A stretch of DNA of 64,000 nucleotides from Kappaphycus alvarezii (Eukaryota; Rhodophyta; Florideophyceae; Gigartinales; Solieriaceae). The stretch is taken from NCBI GenBank assembly GCA_002205965.3, contig NADL03000616.1, positions 186,001-250,000 on the forward strand. Direction: 5' to 3'. A program made the position numbers and the translations under genes. Below are positions 44,251 to 54,653 of the stretch, piece by piece (within the stretch, counting starts at the first letter, position 1; the number at the start of each line of letters is the position of its first letter). The notes under the pieces were generated by a model that searched no databases, was not told the DNA's origin, and saw only the letters and a list, made by a program, of their open reading frames with translations.

Positions 44251-45102
44251 TTATTCATTGCCGTTAGAATACTTCGTGTCAGCGGCAGCAGGGAAATCCG
44301 CACGCCAGGCTGCTTTGAGTCGGCTTTCATGAGATATCTTTGACATATCATCGCATGCTTCTGTTAAAGCTCTCATTTCACTATTGTGGTCCGGAAGATC
44401 CTTCGGCGCAAGTGGAATGCGTGGGAGAATGCCAAATACGAGCAGGGTTGGTACAAGGACTGACAGACCAGCGGTATCATTCGTAGCTTTGACAACAACT
44501 TGCACAGCGAGGGTACGCTCAAAAAATGGATCGTCCGCATCGAATTTGTTGTAAACACAGCGGAGAAATGAGTGATATCGTTCTCCAGCGCCAAGTGCGT
44601 TATGTTTTTCGACACCAGAAGGCTTTTCACTGATGTCCGCGGCTTTCAACAAGTTCTTCCTCTCCAGTGAGTTGAATGGCTGCCCTTGATCGGCAGCGAT
44701 GGTCTAAGGGAACCCAACATACGTCGACACTCAAATTCACATGAATGCCATCCATGTTTGAGCCATTGAATCTTTCTCAAGGAAACAGGCGGCACTGAAT
44801 TTTGTATTTCTGTCAACAACATGAAGCGCAGTGTGTTTCACTAATTTCATCAAGTCAAAGGACACGGGAAGATTGAAAATAAAATCTCCGTGCGGTAGTA
44901 AAACATTGAACCTATGAGGACCGTCGCTCTCGCGTTTACATACTTCGCAGGTTGCAGTGATATCTTCGAGATCAGTCAGTAGCTTCGATGCCGTAGAGTG
45001 GGGATCTGCCCAGCGCATGACGGCGTACAACTTCCCAGGGTGCAGGTGATAGAAGTGCAGTTGTACTTTGCTTACCTCGGCTAACGTAAAGAAAATGTCC
45101 AC
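44251..45102 (-). pseudogene. Copia A integrase
   Basis: Two frames. 45102-44737 carries an H-H-C-C zinc part (HFYHLHPGKLYAVMRWA ... ATCEVCKRES) and the second catalytic region ALHVVDRNTKFSAACFLEKD. 44652-44251 carries GVEKHNALGAGERYHSFLRR-like residues (VEKHNALGAGERYHSFLR), the Glu-containing block. They are separated by a frame break around 44660-44735. Confidence 0.82.
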
Positions 45103-45417
45103 CGTCTACCCGATGTAGACGTGTCCGTGTTTTTGTACAAGTGGGAGAGTCCAATTGTCCGTCTTTGAGTAGACTACATCCTCCCCGAAGTCCCCTATAA
45201 GGCTCGTCTGTATCAACAGGTCTAATTCAAATAGAAGAGATACGTCGAAATCCATAACGTCGACAGTAAAGGACAGAAAGAAGCTTTTGGAGACTGTAAT
45301 CCTTATAGCAATGTTACAAATTCCTTTTTGCGTGACCTCGTCAAATGTAAACTTCAGCCTTCTACCTATAAACACCCTCAGCAGGTCTATGTTTGGTATT
45401 TTGCAGTACGCTTGTGC

Positions 45418-46293
45418 CTATGATCGTCCTATAACCGTTTTCTGTGCACCCGAATCTACGCAACCACCCTCGAATTCCTTCGAATTTGGTTCATCCCATG
45501 ATGATGTCATCACAAAAAAAATTTCGTGTTCAGAGTCGATGTCTCGGTCGACCTGAGGAAGGAAATCGGAAGGTCCGTCCACCTCCGCCGCATCACTTTC
45601 CCCGCTTATGACTGCCTTGAATATTTCAACGTCATGGAGGTCGGACTGGTCTGAGTCGCCGGCGCCATCATCTTGTGAACCAAAATCAAGCTGCTTACAA
45701 AGGTCGGAAAGCACCAAGTGTACACTATGCTTACTTAAGTCCTTGCGTTTATAGTACTCGAGTTTCTTAGCAGCTTCCATCGACGCATTGAGTGGTTTAC
45801 TACAATACTTCACCATGCATTTTAGGTCCCTACAGTTGAAAAAACCTGCGATGTCCAATTTAGTCAATCTTTTCCGTGACTTTCCGGTACTACGCGGGCG
45901 CACTTGTTTCGGGTTATACTTATACCGACCCTGGCCTGCATACTGGATGCCGAGATGCTGATCAGCTTGCGGGATTCTGTGGTCGAGGGCACTGTCACGT
46001 GCTATTGCAAGCCTGGCCTTCTTATCCAGTTGTAATGCGGCTTCAAGTTCACCGTACAGCATTTGAAAAGTTAGATTGTGTGTTGCAACCCGGTTTATTG
46101 GTATTCGAGACCAAGGGTAACCAACAGACGCATTCCTGAGAAACTCTATTTTGTGCGAGTCCCTGAGGTGTGATAGTGGTACTTGACGAGACAACTTTGT
46201 GATCAACTTATACAATTTTGCCAATGCAGACGAGATTTCCAGTCCAACCTTACCAAAATCGGGTATCCGTAGAGAATTCAAGTAATTATTCAA
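45418..46293 (-). pseudogene. Copia A gag C-terminus and protease
   Basis: A 291-codon frame. The first part has a helical region and a Cys pair with lysines (FNCRDLKCMVKYCSK), a variant zinc knuckle. The end has GGCVDSGAQKTVIG, the aspartic-protease active site (Asp-Ser-Gly). Between them is an acidic linker. Confidence 0.8.
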
Positions 46294-46344
46294 GCGAGTC
46301 TGCCGGATAGGGGAGTTTTACTCCTGATTGATCATGTCCTCAGC

Positions 46345-47031
46345 CTACTGGAAACTCTGGGCGAAAGTTTCAACTTCAGCGAGGTAGAAGCGTTTTGCAT
46401 CTTTGGAGAGCAAGTTGTGAAGATATTGTAACTTCTGCTGAGGACTTAACCCGTAGTCTCTGGATACTTGCGAGTACTCGTCGACGTAGTCCGTCCAGCT
46501 CTCACTGAGACTTCCAGAGAACTTTTTGTCGGAGTCCTTTAGTCGCATCGCAATATCGTGGGCCAACCTGCTTTCGCTCCCGTTATTACCGCCTGAAGCC
46601 TTATTTTCTATGATGGTGGGCTTCCTCTCTTGCAGGTCAGAGCGCACCTTTCGACCATTAGCTACAATAAGCTGGGCCATCTCCACCGCTGCGTCCTTGT
46701 CCCCCGGGTTATCGTAGATCACATGGGCACGTGTCATAATCACGCGCCGGGAGGAGTTTTGCTGCAATGCGGCACACAGAGCGTCGATTTAATTTCGCGG
46801 TGCAATGCAAACGGAAAGAAGGTCCCAGGTCCCTTTTACGAAGAGACTGGCCGATTGAAAAAGTTCCACAGCCATCTCTTTAAGGTGAGCGCAGCTCAAA
46901 TCAGTATCCAATGATCGAATTGAGATGTTTAAACCTTTCTGTTCGCTCGTGAATGACACGGGTTCCTGGTGCGATATGTTTCGCATGAAATGAGGAACGT
47001 CGCTACTACCCGAAGTTTCCAACTGCGACAT
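46345..47031 (-). pseudogene. Copia A gag N-terminal part
   Basis: Starts at about 47031 (MSQLETSGSSDVPHFMRNIS) and changes frame near 46780. The second part contains SLSESWTDYVDEYSQVSRDY and KLQYLHNLLSKDAKRFYLAE, typical of gag helical cores. Confidence 0.75.
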
Positions 47032-47184
47032 CGCGTCGTGCTATTAGCACAGAGAAGTTCGATAGGGGACGCGGGATCAGGTGCAGTGGGGTAGCAAAGT
47101 GCAAGTGAACCCCCGTTTGGGTACACGAATGTCCAACTGCACAGCCTATCTTACTCTTACAACTGTTGAAGAAGGTAGAAGGGT

Positions 47185-47276
47185 ACTCCGACCCTGGGCG
47201 ACCGTTCCCCTACCGGCGGAGGGTTCAGTGTAGTCCGACCCTTGGCGACTAGTCCCCTACTGGTGGAGGGTTCGGA
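47185..47276 (+). repeat. Two-copy tandem repeat in the copia A leader
   Basis: Two imperfect units of about 46 bp, each with a TCCGACCC(T)TGGCGAC-like start and a CCCCTAC-GG-GGAGGGTTC end. It lies in the untranslated leader of copia A, between gag and the gypsy insertion. Confidence 0.7.
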
Positions 47277-48268
47277 TGTTGATCCCTACCACGGAGTCGC
47301 CCCAACTCCAGAGAGGGAGCCCTTTCTGCAGTCTGACCTTGCACAGGGCCAGTGCAAGGTGGCTATCACTCTGTTCGGGGTATCCTCTGGAGTTATCAAC
47401 GATAACTTTAACCTGGTCCTTACCCTAGAGGAGTGTTCGCCTTGACTTTCCCCAACAATTCACTACAGCCAATCTAACACTAGTCCCGACCGATTAGAGC
47501 CAAAGAATACCTGGACCGAACTTGTAAACTTATACACAGCTGGTTTCGAATGAACACGTAGCAAGCTTCTTCAGTTAGCTGATAAAGCGATACGCTACCC
47601 TAGTCCCCACGAAATATGCCACTGGCAGTACAGAGATTAGTCGGGAGCTTCTTCAACCAAGCGAAGTGCCATCCCCTACCCCAAGGATTCTCGAACCGGC
47701 GGGGTTTAGTCGAAAGGACCACTTCCCCTGGGACTTCCCTCCTGCCTGGGCAATTGACGTAACCACAGACGGCAGCTCACAGGATGTAGCGCAAGAGTTG
47801 GTCCCTGTGTAACTGTTACTCTGTAGTGCGCAGGGTGTAAATAGCTCCAGCCGGTCCGCACAACACTAGATCACGCGCAGTCTTTGACTACTGCCCAGCA
47901 AAACTAAAGATAACTCCACGTAAGACTAGGATTTCGGCGAGCTTCTGCCAAATGGAAGATCTGATAAGCCAATACGTCAGAAAATCCTTTCAAAATGCTG
48001 CTTTTGTCGGCGATTGGTTAGGTGCAACAGACACTGTGATTTGCGGTGTAGGATGTAGTGTCGCAGTGATAGACGCGGGTGCGCACTTAAGGCAATAAAA
48101 TACGCAACCTTTCCTTCAATGTGGCATGAAATGCACGTCATCAGAACAACACCTGTCACAATTCGAGATTATGACCCTCTCAAGCAGCAACTGAGATGCA
48201 CACACGAGAGCGCAATTCCACCCGACAATTGTTAAATATTCCCGTGATCCCCAGTTTATAGGCGGCAG
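47277..48268. other. Copia A leader sequence, no gene seen
   Basis: About 1 kb of non-coding leader of copia A up to the gypsy 5' LTR. No frame with recognisable content. Confidence 0.5.
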
Positions 48269-48498
48269 TGTAGTCGGCCATCCCGGCTTGATTGCGGACA
48301 GTTCTCTCAACGTGCGTGTTGAGTCACTTGTCTATTTAGAATGCTTCAGTAATTATCGAGAATGTCTCTCCACTCTACTTACATTATTTCCACATACAGT
48401 TATGAGCGACTGCAGCATTATAGTATATAATCTGTCTCCCCAGACGGATTCGAATAAACCAATAACCATAACCAAAAAAAAGCAGTTACATTTCCGCA
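48269..48498 (+). repeat. Gypsy 5' LTR
   Basis: From TGTAGTCGGCCATCCC to TTACATTTCCGCA, with GAATAAACC as a possible polyadenylation signal. Confidence 0.88.
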
Positions 48499-48618
48499 GC
48501 CGCCCCCCGGCGTGCACAGTGATCACTACGCCCCAGCGCCGTGCTGTGTTGTGGCTCACAAAAAGACCTGTCGAGTTCACTCTACTCTGTCAACTGCTGA
48601 CCCGAAGCTCAACGACCA

Positions 48619-49403
48619 ATGTCTGGTAACGGATCAGCATCATCCGATCTGCCGGGTCAAAATGCAAGTAAACATCAACAGCCAAATCCAAACTTTTTGG
48701 CTACGCCGATAGACCATCCACGGCTTTTCCAACTTGACGCCGAGTCTATCCGCCATTTTATTCACCAGTACGACACCTACTGCCAAAAACTCACAGCCCG
48801 AGCTTCTCAACTCACAATCAGTGGGGCTGTTATTACTGAACCTATTAATCCAGTTAGTTTTGTGTTAACACCGGTCAACTAGAATCTGCTATTGATCTTG
48901 GATTTATCGAAGGTGTTTCAGATTATGAAGAGCTTTCAGAGGAGCTCCTCCAATCTTATCTAGAAACAAAGGCCCAGAAATCAAGAAGCATTTTGACTGC
49001 CGCCAACGTAGATGCGATTATCGAGAAGAATTTAAAGATGGACATGACAATCATGTCTGCGAGAAACAGAATGGAACTCCTTTTCATGTCTTACATGTCT
49101 TTACTTCGTAGATATGGTCTGAAGTGGATTCTTAAAAGTAATCCAAAGCTTTGCGTCCATCATGTTTTATCTGCCATCAAACCCTCTCCGCTACGTGTGG
49201 GATTGGAAAACGACCTCGAGTTTTCCTACAGTAACCTTAAAACTAATTTCCCTGGCTTTATGAAGCATGAAATCGAACTGTCTGACGCTTTCGAGAAGCT
49301 TGACATTGGACCAAGCATTCGTAACAAAAAGACGCAATGTAACGCCTCTAGGCATGGTAATAGTAATGATGACAGAGGAAACGGCAAAAAAGGGACAAGC
49401 TGA
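48619..49403 (+). pseudogene. Gypsy gag
   Basis: MSGNGSASSDLPGQNASKHQ opens the gag, continuing in a second frame at 48993-49403 with a helical core. A variant zinc knuckle (CLHGLCKAQGIKHWIDECP) lies in yet another frame at about 49480-49540. Confidence 0.75.
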
Positions 49404-49701
49404 GACAGTACGGGAGAAGAGCAACATACTAGCAGTAGTAGTAGATCCCTCCATAACAAAACGCTCAAAAGGCCGCCTCCACTTTGCCTGCATGGTCTTT
49501 GCAAGGCTCAAGGTATAAAGCACTGGATAGATGAATGCCCGGACACAACGGATGAACAAAAAAGGAAAACTGAAAGCAGAAATAGCAGCAGAGAAGGCCA
49601 TCGAAGTCTACTAGAAGTCAGAAATCTGAGACCAAAAGATTATCTATTTCTGATAAGAAATCAACTGGAAGGCTTGTTAGCAGCTCTACCGAGCCTGCAT
49701 C

Positions 49702-50385
49702 TTGCCCAATCAAGGTAGCGACGGTAATTTTGACTACGAATTGATCGGCAGGTGCGACGATGGCAGTGACGAAAGTCTCGTCTCGCCTATCTTGGCCGAA
49801 GATGGTGCCATAAAAGGCATTGGTAACATATGCCCTATTGAGCCTGTAACTTTACAAGTAGCACTCAAAGCTAATGGAGAGGATGTTCAGTCCTTTACTT
49901 TTTTGCGCTCCTGGACTGTACCCCGTACAGTTCTACGCCTGTCATCAGGACTATTGGCATTGAAGAACATCACATTCCTAGTCGCAGATGAAGACCTTGC
50001 TAATGAACCGATGATCATCGGCCTCCCAGTACTACGCCTTCTACGTGTCGATACAAAAACGTTATTGGAAGCAAATAGAGAGGAAATTGACGACACAGAT
50101 TGCACCTTAACTGCACTATCCCCCAACCCGGCTTCTAACCAGCAGGATTCTGTCGGAAGACTGATGATAGCCCGTCTAAACAATATGTCAAATGATGCTG
50201 CTGAATTGCACTGCATAGACTGCCGAGAATCCAGCAACACACATCAACGCCCAAAGGTAAATTACTTTCGGGTCCGTTCTGAGTCAGACCCGTTCCCCGA
50301 CCCTTCACTTCTCGACCCGGTCGATGAAGAAAAGCATACGGTTGTAACAGGTGCTTTAACACATATACAAAGAAACCAAGGCTAA
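49702..50385 (+). pseudogene. Gypsy protease and linker
   Basis: The frame begins near YELIGRCDDGSDESLVSPIL, where CDDGSDES is a retropepsin-like active-site variant, and includes ADEDLANEPMIIGLPVLRLL (the IIGLPxL flap/dimer end). The C-terminal part is a linker to the RT. Confidence 0.7.
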
Positions 50386-50428
50386 CGGTTTACCAGACGA
50401 ACACGGCGCCACACTCGAAGGGATTTTA

Positions 50429-51118
50429 TTGGACCACGTCGATATTTTTTGGACATCGTTCTCATCAGGACCTGAAGCAAATGTCCCTCCCATGGTTATC
50501 AAGCTTACTTCGGACGCCCACCCTGTAAAATTCCGTCTTCGAAATTATTTTAAGGAACATAGTGAATTTTTGGCCGATTTTGTACGCGATCTCGTACGTC
50601 ATGGTTTGGCCTACTCTAATCCAAGTTCAGCATGTCCATCTGCCCCTCTTCTTGTGCCTACGCCAGGAGCCCGTTTTCGGTTCACTTTGGACCTTGGTCC
50701 AGTGAATAAGTTCACTATCCGCCACCAGTATCCTATGCCCAATATCGAACAAGAGCTCACAAAGCTTTCTACATCTAAGTTTTTCGCCACATTTGATTTA
50801 TATCATATCTATTGGCAACTCCCACTACATCACGATTCTCAGGAGTGCCAGTCTTTTATAACACCGGACGGTATTTTCACACCCACAAGGGTGCTACATA
50901 TTACAAGGAACGCCGTTTTCCACATGCAATCAGCTTTTGCCGTACTGCTTTCTGACTTACGCATTAATATTTTGGCTTGGCTTGACGATTTACTCGCCCA
51001 CCATAATACCATCACAGGTTTGCTGACTTGTATTGAAGCGTTTTTCAAACTATGTTCTGCTAACAATATTAAGCTCCACCCACGCAAATGCGTTCTATTC
51101 TCACAGGAGATCCGTTGA
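50429..51118 (+). pseudogene. Gypsy reverse transcriptase
   Basis: Visible: FRFTLDLGPVNKFTIRHQYP, SKFFATFDLYHIYWQLPLHH with the catalytic Asp, and LAWLDDLLAHHNTITGLLTC with the LDD form of the YxDD box, then LCSANNIKLHPRKCVLFSQE. The frame ends at a stop near 51118. Confidence 0.9.
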
Positions 51119-51459
51119 TGTGGCCGGCTTGTATCTAGTGAGGGCATCAGGTTTGATCCTCGTCGCCTGGAAGGACTGCTCTCAATAGAACCTCCGTCTA
51201 CTGGAGGACACCTTCAACAATTTATTTGTGCTTTGCAGTTGGTCAGACAAGAGACCCCCAATTTCTCAGAGTTGATTTCTATCTTACATGATTTCATGGA
51301 ACGAGTGTACGATTACGCACAAAAACGCACTAAGCGTGCAGTTTGACGTGTTCAGCTCTCATCCCTCGGATGGGGAGCCAGAGAGCTAAAATGCTTTAAA
51401 GCTTGCAAAAATGCTTTAGCAAACCAAGCACAGCTCTCACATCGAGATTACGAGAAACG

Positions 51460-51877
51460 CCTCTGTGTTTATACAGATGCATCTGACACATTTTGGTCTG
51501 GCATCCTAACTCAAGTGCCTTCAATGGACCTTTGACTCCCACACCCCGACCAAAGGCACGAAACTCTCGCTTTTTTATCTGAACGATTCAACGCTACACA
51601 ACTAGGATGGCCTACCCTTGAGAAAGAGGGTTACGCTATTATGGCTACACTGGAAAGGATGCATTGGCTGGTCGCTGCCCCCGTTGGTTTTGATCTTTTT
51701 ACGGACCATAAAAATCTCATCTTTTTGTTCGATCCGCTCTCTGTAGTTCCAGATATTCCGCAAACGACACTACGCAAAGTGCTCTGCTGGACAGTTCGCC
51801 TCAGTATTTATAACTACACTTGCTTTCATATTCACGGTGAAGATAACGTTTGGGCCGATTTGATGGGCCGTTGGTAA
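51460..51877 (+). pseudogene. Gypsy RNase H
   Basis: YTDASDTFWSGILTQVP (the first Asp), LGWPTLEKEGYAIMATLERM (the Glu) and FDLFTDHKNLIFLFDPLSVV (TDHKNL), ending IHGEDNVWADLMGRW. A TGA interrupts it at about 51534. Confidence 0.88.
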
Positions 51878-51976
51878 GCCCTTCCCCAGACTGTTCGTCG
51901 CCTTGTTACAATACCAGAACTACCTTCATCCGTTGCCCCTAATTTTGACTGGCCATCCAAGGAAGAACTTTCTAAA

Positions 51977-52720
51977 GTGCAACAAGCACACGACCAGCCA
52001 AATGGTTTGGTTCTAATAGATGGACTGTTGCAATTTAAAGACAGTGCAATATGGATCCCAGATGATGAGAGCATGTTGCAACTACGACTATGTATTATTG
52101 CCCAAACGGGGCCTGGTGGACATCGTTGTCGTAGGTCCACAAAGGATACACTCCGCAAAAATTATTTTTGGACTACAAAGTCAGAGGATGTTGATGCCTT
52201 TGTCAAGGCATGCATTCACTGACTTTCAACTGTTGGAGGGAAAAAAGTTCCCCATCCGTTTGGTCCGGCCCTTCATGGTACAAAACCAAATGATTTACTC
52301 CAATTCGACTACATCGACTTAGCATAATCTAAAGTGGGTCTTAAGTACGTGCTGATGCTTCGAGATGACCACTCTGACTACAAATGGTTTTTATTAGTTC
52401 TCGGACACTGCAGCGGAGAATGCAGCGCATGCACTGATTGATTGGTGTGCAGCCTTTGGTGAGCCGAAGGGACTAATGTCAGATGGTCCTACGCATTTCA
52501 ATAATGAAACTATTCGCCTGATTTTAAAGGGTTTAAAAGTACCGCACCACTTTATGTTGCCATATTGCCCATGGAGCAATGGTGCCCTGGAAAGATTGGG
52601 GAAAGAACTAATTCGAGTCTTTCGAGCTGTTTTCTCAGAATTCTAGATGCGCCCAGAGGAATGGCCAGATATCTTGGCACTAGTACAAAGCGTTCTCAAT
52701 AACGCGCCATCGCCCCACCA
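51977..52720 (+). pseudogene. Gypsy integrase
   Basis: Zinc part GHRCRRSTKDTLRKNYFW with VDAFVKACIHC, then the Asp of LLQFDYIDLA, the second Asp of LMSDGPTHFNNETIR, and the Glu in GALERLGKELIRVFR. Read over several frames with stops. Confidence 0.85.
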
Positions 52721-52841
52721 TTACAATACATATCCCCAGTGACGGCTTTTACAGGCCTCGATGCTTCGCTTCCTATTGGCACTTTTCTTCGTTCTACAAC
52801 CACTGAGGTAATATCTCCACAAGAAGCGCAAAAAGCGCCTA

Positions 52842-53408
52842 TTGAACACTCAAGGCTTACAAGAAGCATGTGCCGACCTTCACCTCATTGTACAAAATAT
52901 CCTCGTCAGGAACCGGGACCGATCCAGAACAAAATCATCTAAGGGGACACTCCCCAATTTTACGGAAGATGATTTTGTTCTTGTGGCCAGATCTGATTTG
53001 TTCCAAGGTGAGAAACTGTCTTTACGATGGCGTGGACCTCGCCGTATAACAAATGCACAAAGCGACTATGTCTTCCAGGTCGAAGACCTGCGGAATGGAA
53101 AACTAGAGGATGTTCATGGAAGCCGACTAAAATTTTATTCAGACTCGTCATTAGACACTACAGTCCTCATGTCACATGTCCTGTCTTCAGAAACAGGCAT
53201 GCTTGTCTCACGGTTGATGCGACTTGTTGAGACGGCTGAGGGTTTGAAAGTCTTGATTCGTTGGAAGAGTCTTCCACATACTGAAGATACTTTTGAACCG
53301 ATTCAACGTGTTTTTAAAGATGTGCTTCTAATGCTTAAACGCTTTCTTCAGCGCAAGAATACACCGAGATACCTCGCAGACAAGGTGCGAGCCATTCTTG
53401 CTGTCTAA
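52842..53408 (+). CDS. Gypsy integrase C-terminus with chromodomain
   Basis: A 188-codon open frame. It first shows a GPY/F-type module (SLRWRGPRRITNAQSDYVFQ then VEDLRNGKLEDVHGSRLKFY) and then a chromodomain-like segment: MLVSRLMRLVETAEGLKVLI then RWKSLPHTEDTFEPIQRVFK and a helix. The RWKSLPHTEDTFEP block is the counterpart of the WKGYP-EDTWEP chromodomain signature, with Trp replaced by Phe in the second half. By family it would steer integration toward modified chromatin. Confidence 0.82.
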   Translation: MNTQGLQEACADLHLIVQNILVRNRDRSRTKSSKGTLPNFTEDDFVLVARSDLFQGEKLSLRWRGPRRITNAQSDYVFQVEDLRNGKLEDVHGSRLKFYSDSSLDTTVLMSHVLSSETGMLVSRLMRLVETAEGLKVLIRWKSLPHTEDTFEPIQRVFKDVLLMLKRFLQRKNTPRYLADKVRAILAV

Positions 53409-53418
53409 AAAAGGGGAG
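53407..53418 (+). promoter_or_regulatory. Gypsy polypurine tract
   Basis: AAAAAAGGGGAG immediately before the right LTR; primes plus-strand DNA synthesis. Confidence 0.85.
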
Positions 53419-53663
53419 TGCAGTTGGCCATCCCGGCTTGATTGCAGGCAGTTCTCTCAGCGTGCGTGTTGAGTCACGTGCGTTGCGTCACTTGTATATT
53501 TAGAATGCTTCAGTAATTATCGAGAGTGTCTCTCCACACTACTTACATTATTTCCACATAAAGTTTTGAACGACTTCAGCATTCTAGTATTTAATCTGTC
53601 TCCCCAGACCGATTCGAATAAACCAATAACCATAAACAAAAAAAAAGCAATTACATTTCCACA
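53419..53663 (+). repeat. Gypsy 3' LTR
   Basis: TGCAGTTGGCCATCCC to TTACATTTCCACA; about 14 bases longer than the left copy at about 53480. Confidence 0.88.
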
Positions 53664-53671
53664 GCCGCCCC

Positions 53672-53978
53672 ATATGAAGTGGGCACGGGGGAAAGGGGGA
53701 GATGAAGTGTGGGTGGGGGTAAGGGAAAGTGGCATATGGAGTGTGGCAGGGGAAGGGGAAGTAGAGCGAGGACGGGGGGGAAGGTGAGATGGAGTTGAGC
53801 TGGGGAGAAGGGAAATCGTGGAGATGGCGTAAATTTGGGGGGAGGGGGAGGGGGCGGGGGAAGCGAACTGAGGTGGCCGGGGTGGGCGGGGGTGCTGAAG
53901 GAAAAAGCGGAAGGTAGGTTTGGGCGGGAATGAAATGTGCGGGGTGATGTCGAGGGGTAAAGCAACATTATTATCTAG
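53672..53978. repeat. G-rich low-complexity stretch in the copia A leader
   Basis: About 270 bp dominated by GGGG and GGA runs on the plus strand (C/T-rich on the strand of copia A), followed by ordinary sequence up to the LTR. Confidence 0.7.
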
Positions 53979-54243
53979 TGTCGTTGCCCTGTCTTTTTCC
54001 TTGGCTGGGTCTTCGACCGGCCCGTATCTTTCGAATCGTCCTTACTCCGTCGGCGGAGGAGGGCGGGCAAGAAGATTCAAAGAACAAGAAGAAGGCGGCC
54101 GGGAAGAGTGAAAGGTCTCCCCGCGCCAAATCGTTAATTTAATACAGAACACCCCAAACGACTCAAAATCCAAACAGTAGAATTTCACTATAAAATCAGC
54201 ACCCCCTTTTCAAGCTACCAAAAGTAGAACTTGGTCCTTCACA
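53979..54243 (-). repeat. Copia A 5' LTR
   Basis: Starts TGTGAAGG on the minus strand and ends AACGACA, matching 37314-37578. Confidence 0.85.
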
Positions 54244-54653
54244 GCAACGGCATCTCGGGGACTTTTGTACCCGTTCACTGTGTCATCCTTTCTCGCCCCC
54301 CCTCGCTGACACTACGCATACTACAAATGGTATTTTGTACAGTAGTTACAGAAACAAATGCACATTAAAAATTTTAATGATATTTGTAACAAAAAAAAAT
54401 TCGTTTCCTCTCCAGAAACAAAATCATGTCTGAGGCGTAGTGAAGTACAGGTGCGGTGACCATTTATTTACTCTCCTCACTAAAAGCCGCCTGAAGGTCT
54501 GTGTTGTGAGGATAATCTTGCAAGTGAATACCGTAACGCAAAAAAGTGGTGAAACCTGTTTGGTCGGACTTGGATGTGTGGTGTGGTGTGATAAAGGCCC
54601 TTTGGGTATTGAGATGGTAGTGAGATGCAATGCGGTGGCCACTAGCAATGAGA

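Larger units (their letters stand above)
48269..53663 (+). mobile_element. Ty3/gypsy chromovirus, nested in the copia A leader
   Basis: About 5.4 kb with LTRs at 48269-48498 and 53419-53663, a polypurine tract directly before the right LTR, and the gypsy coding order gag, protease, RT, RNase H, integrase, chromodomain. The LTRs show many differences, including about 14 extra bases in the right copy. The eight bases after each LTR (GCCGCCCC) are also alike, so the outer end is not certain, and I see no convincing target-site duplication. Confidence 0.93.
37314..54243 (-). mobile_element. Ty1/copia retrotransposon A, old, with two nested insertions
   Basis: Read on the minus strand. The 5' LTR is 53979-54243 and the 3' LTR 37314-37578, flanked by the target-site duplication GCAAC (37309-37313 and 54244-54248). 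Coding order from high to low coordinates is gag, protease, integrase, RT, RNase H, the copia order. Copia B sits inside the RT/RNase H junction (38184-42903) and a Ty3/gypsy element inside the 5' leader (48269-53663). Without them the element is roughly 6.8 kb. It is defective: the RT YxDD box is missing and frames are broken. Confidence 0.92.

Noticed and set aside
47170-47290. Terminal repeat of copia A
   Set aside because: A TACTCCGACC-like sequence also occurs at the 3' end of copia A (about 37610-37620) but in the opposite orientation, so it is not an LTR; the true LTRs are further out.
48491-48520. Gypsy primer-binding site
   Set aside because: The C-rich sequence after the left LTR could not be matched to a tRNA 3' end, and the LTR end itself is uncertain by eight bases.
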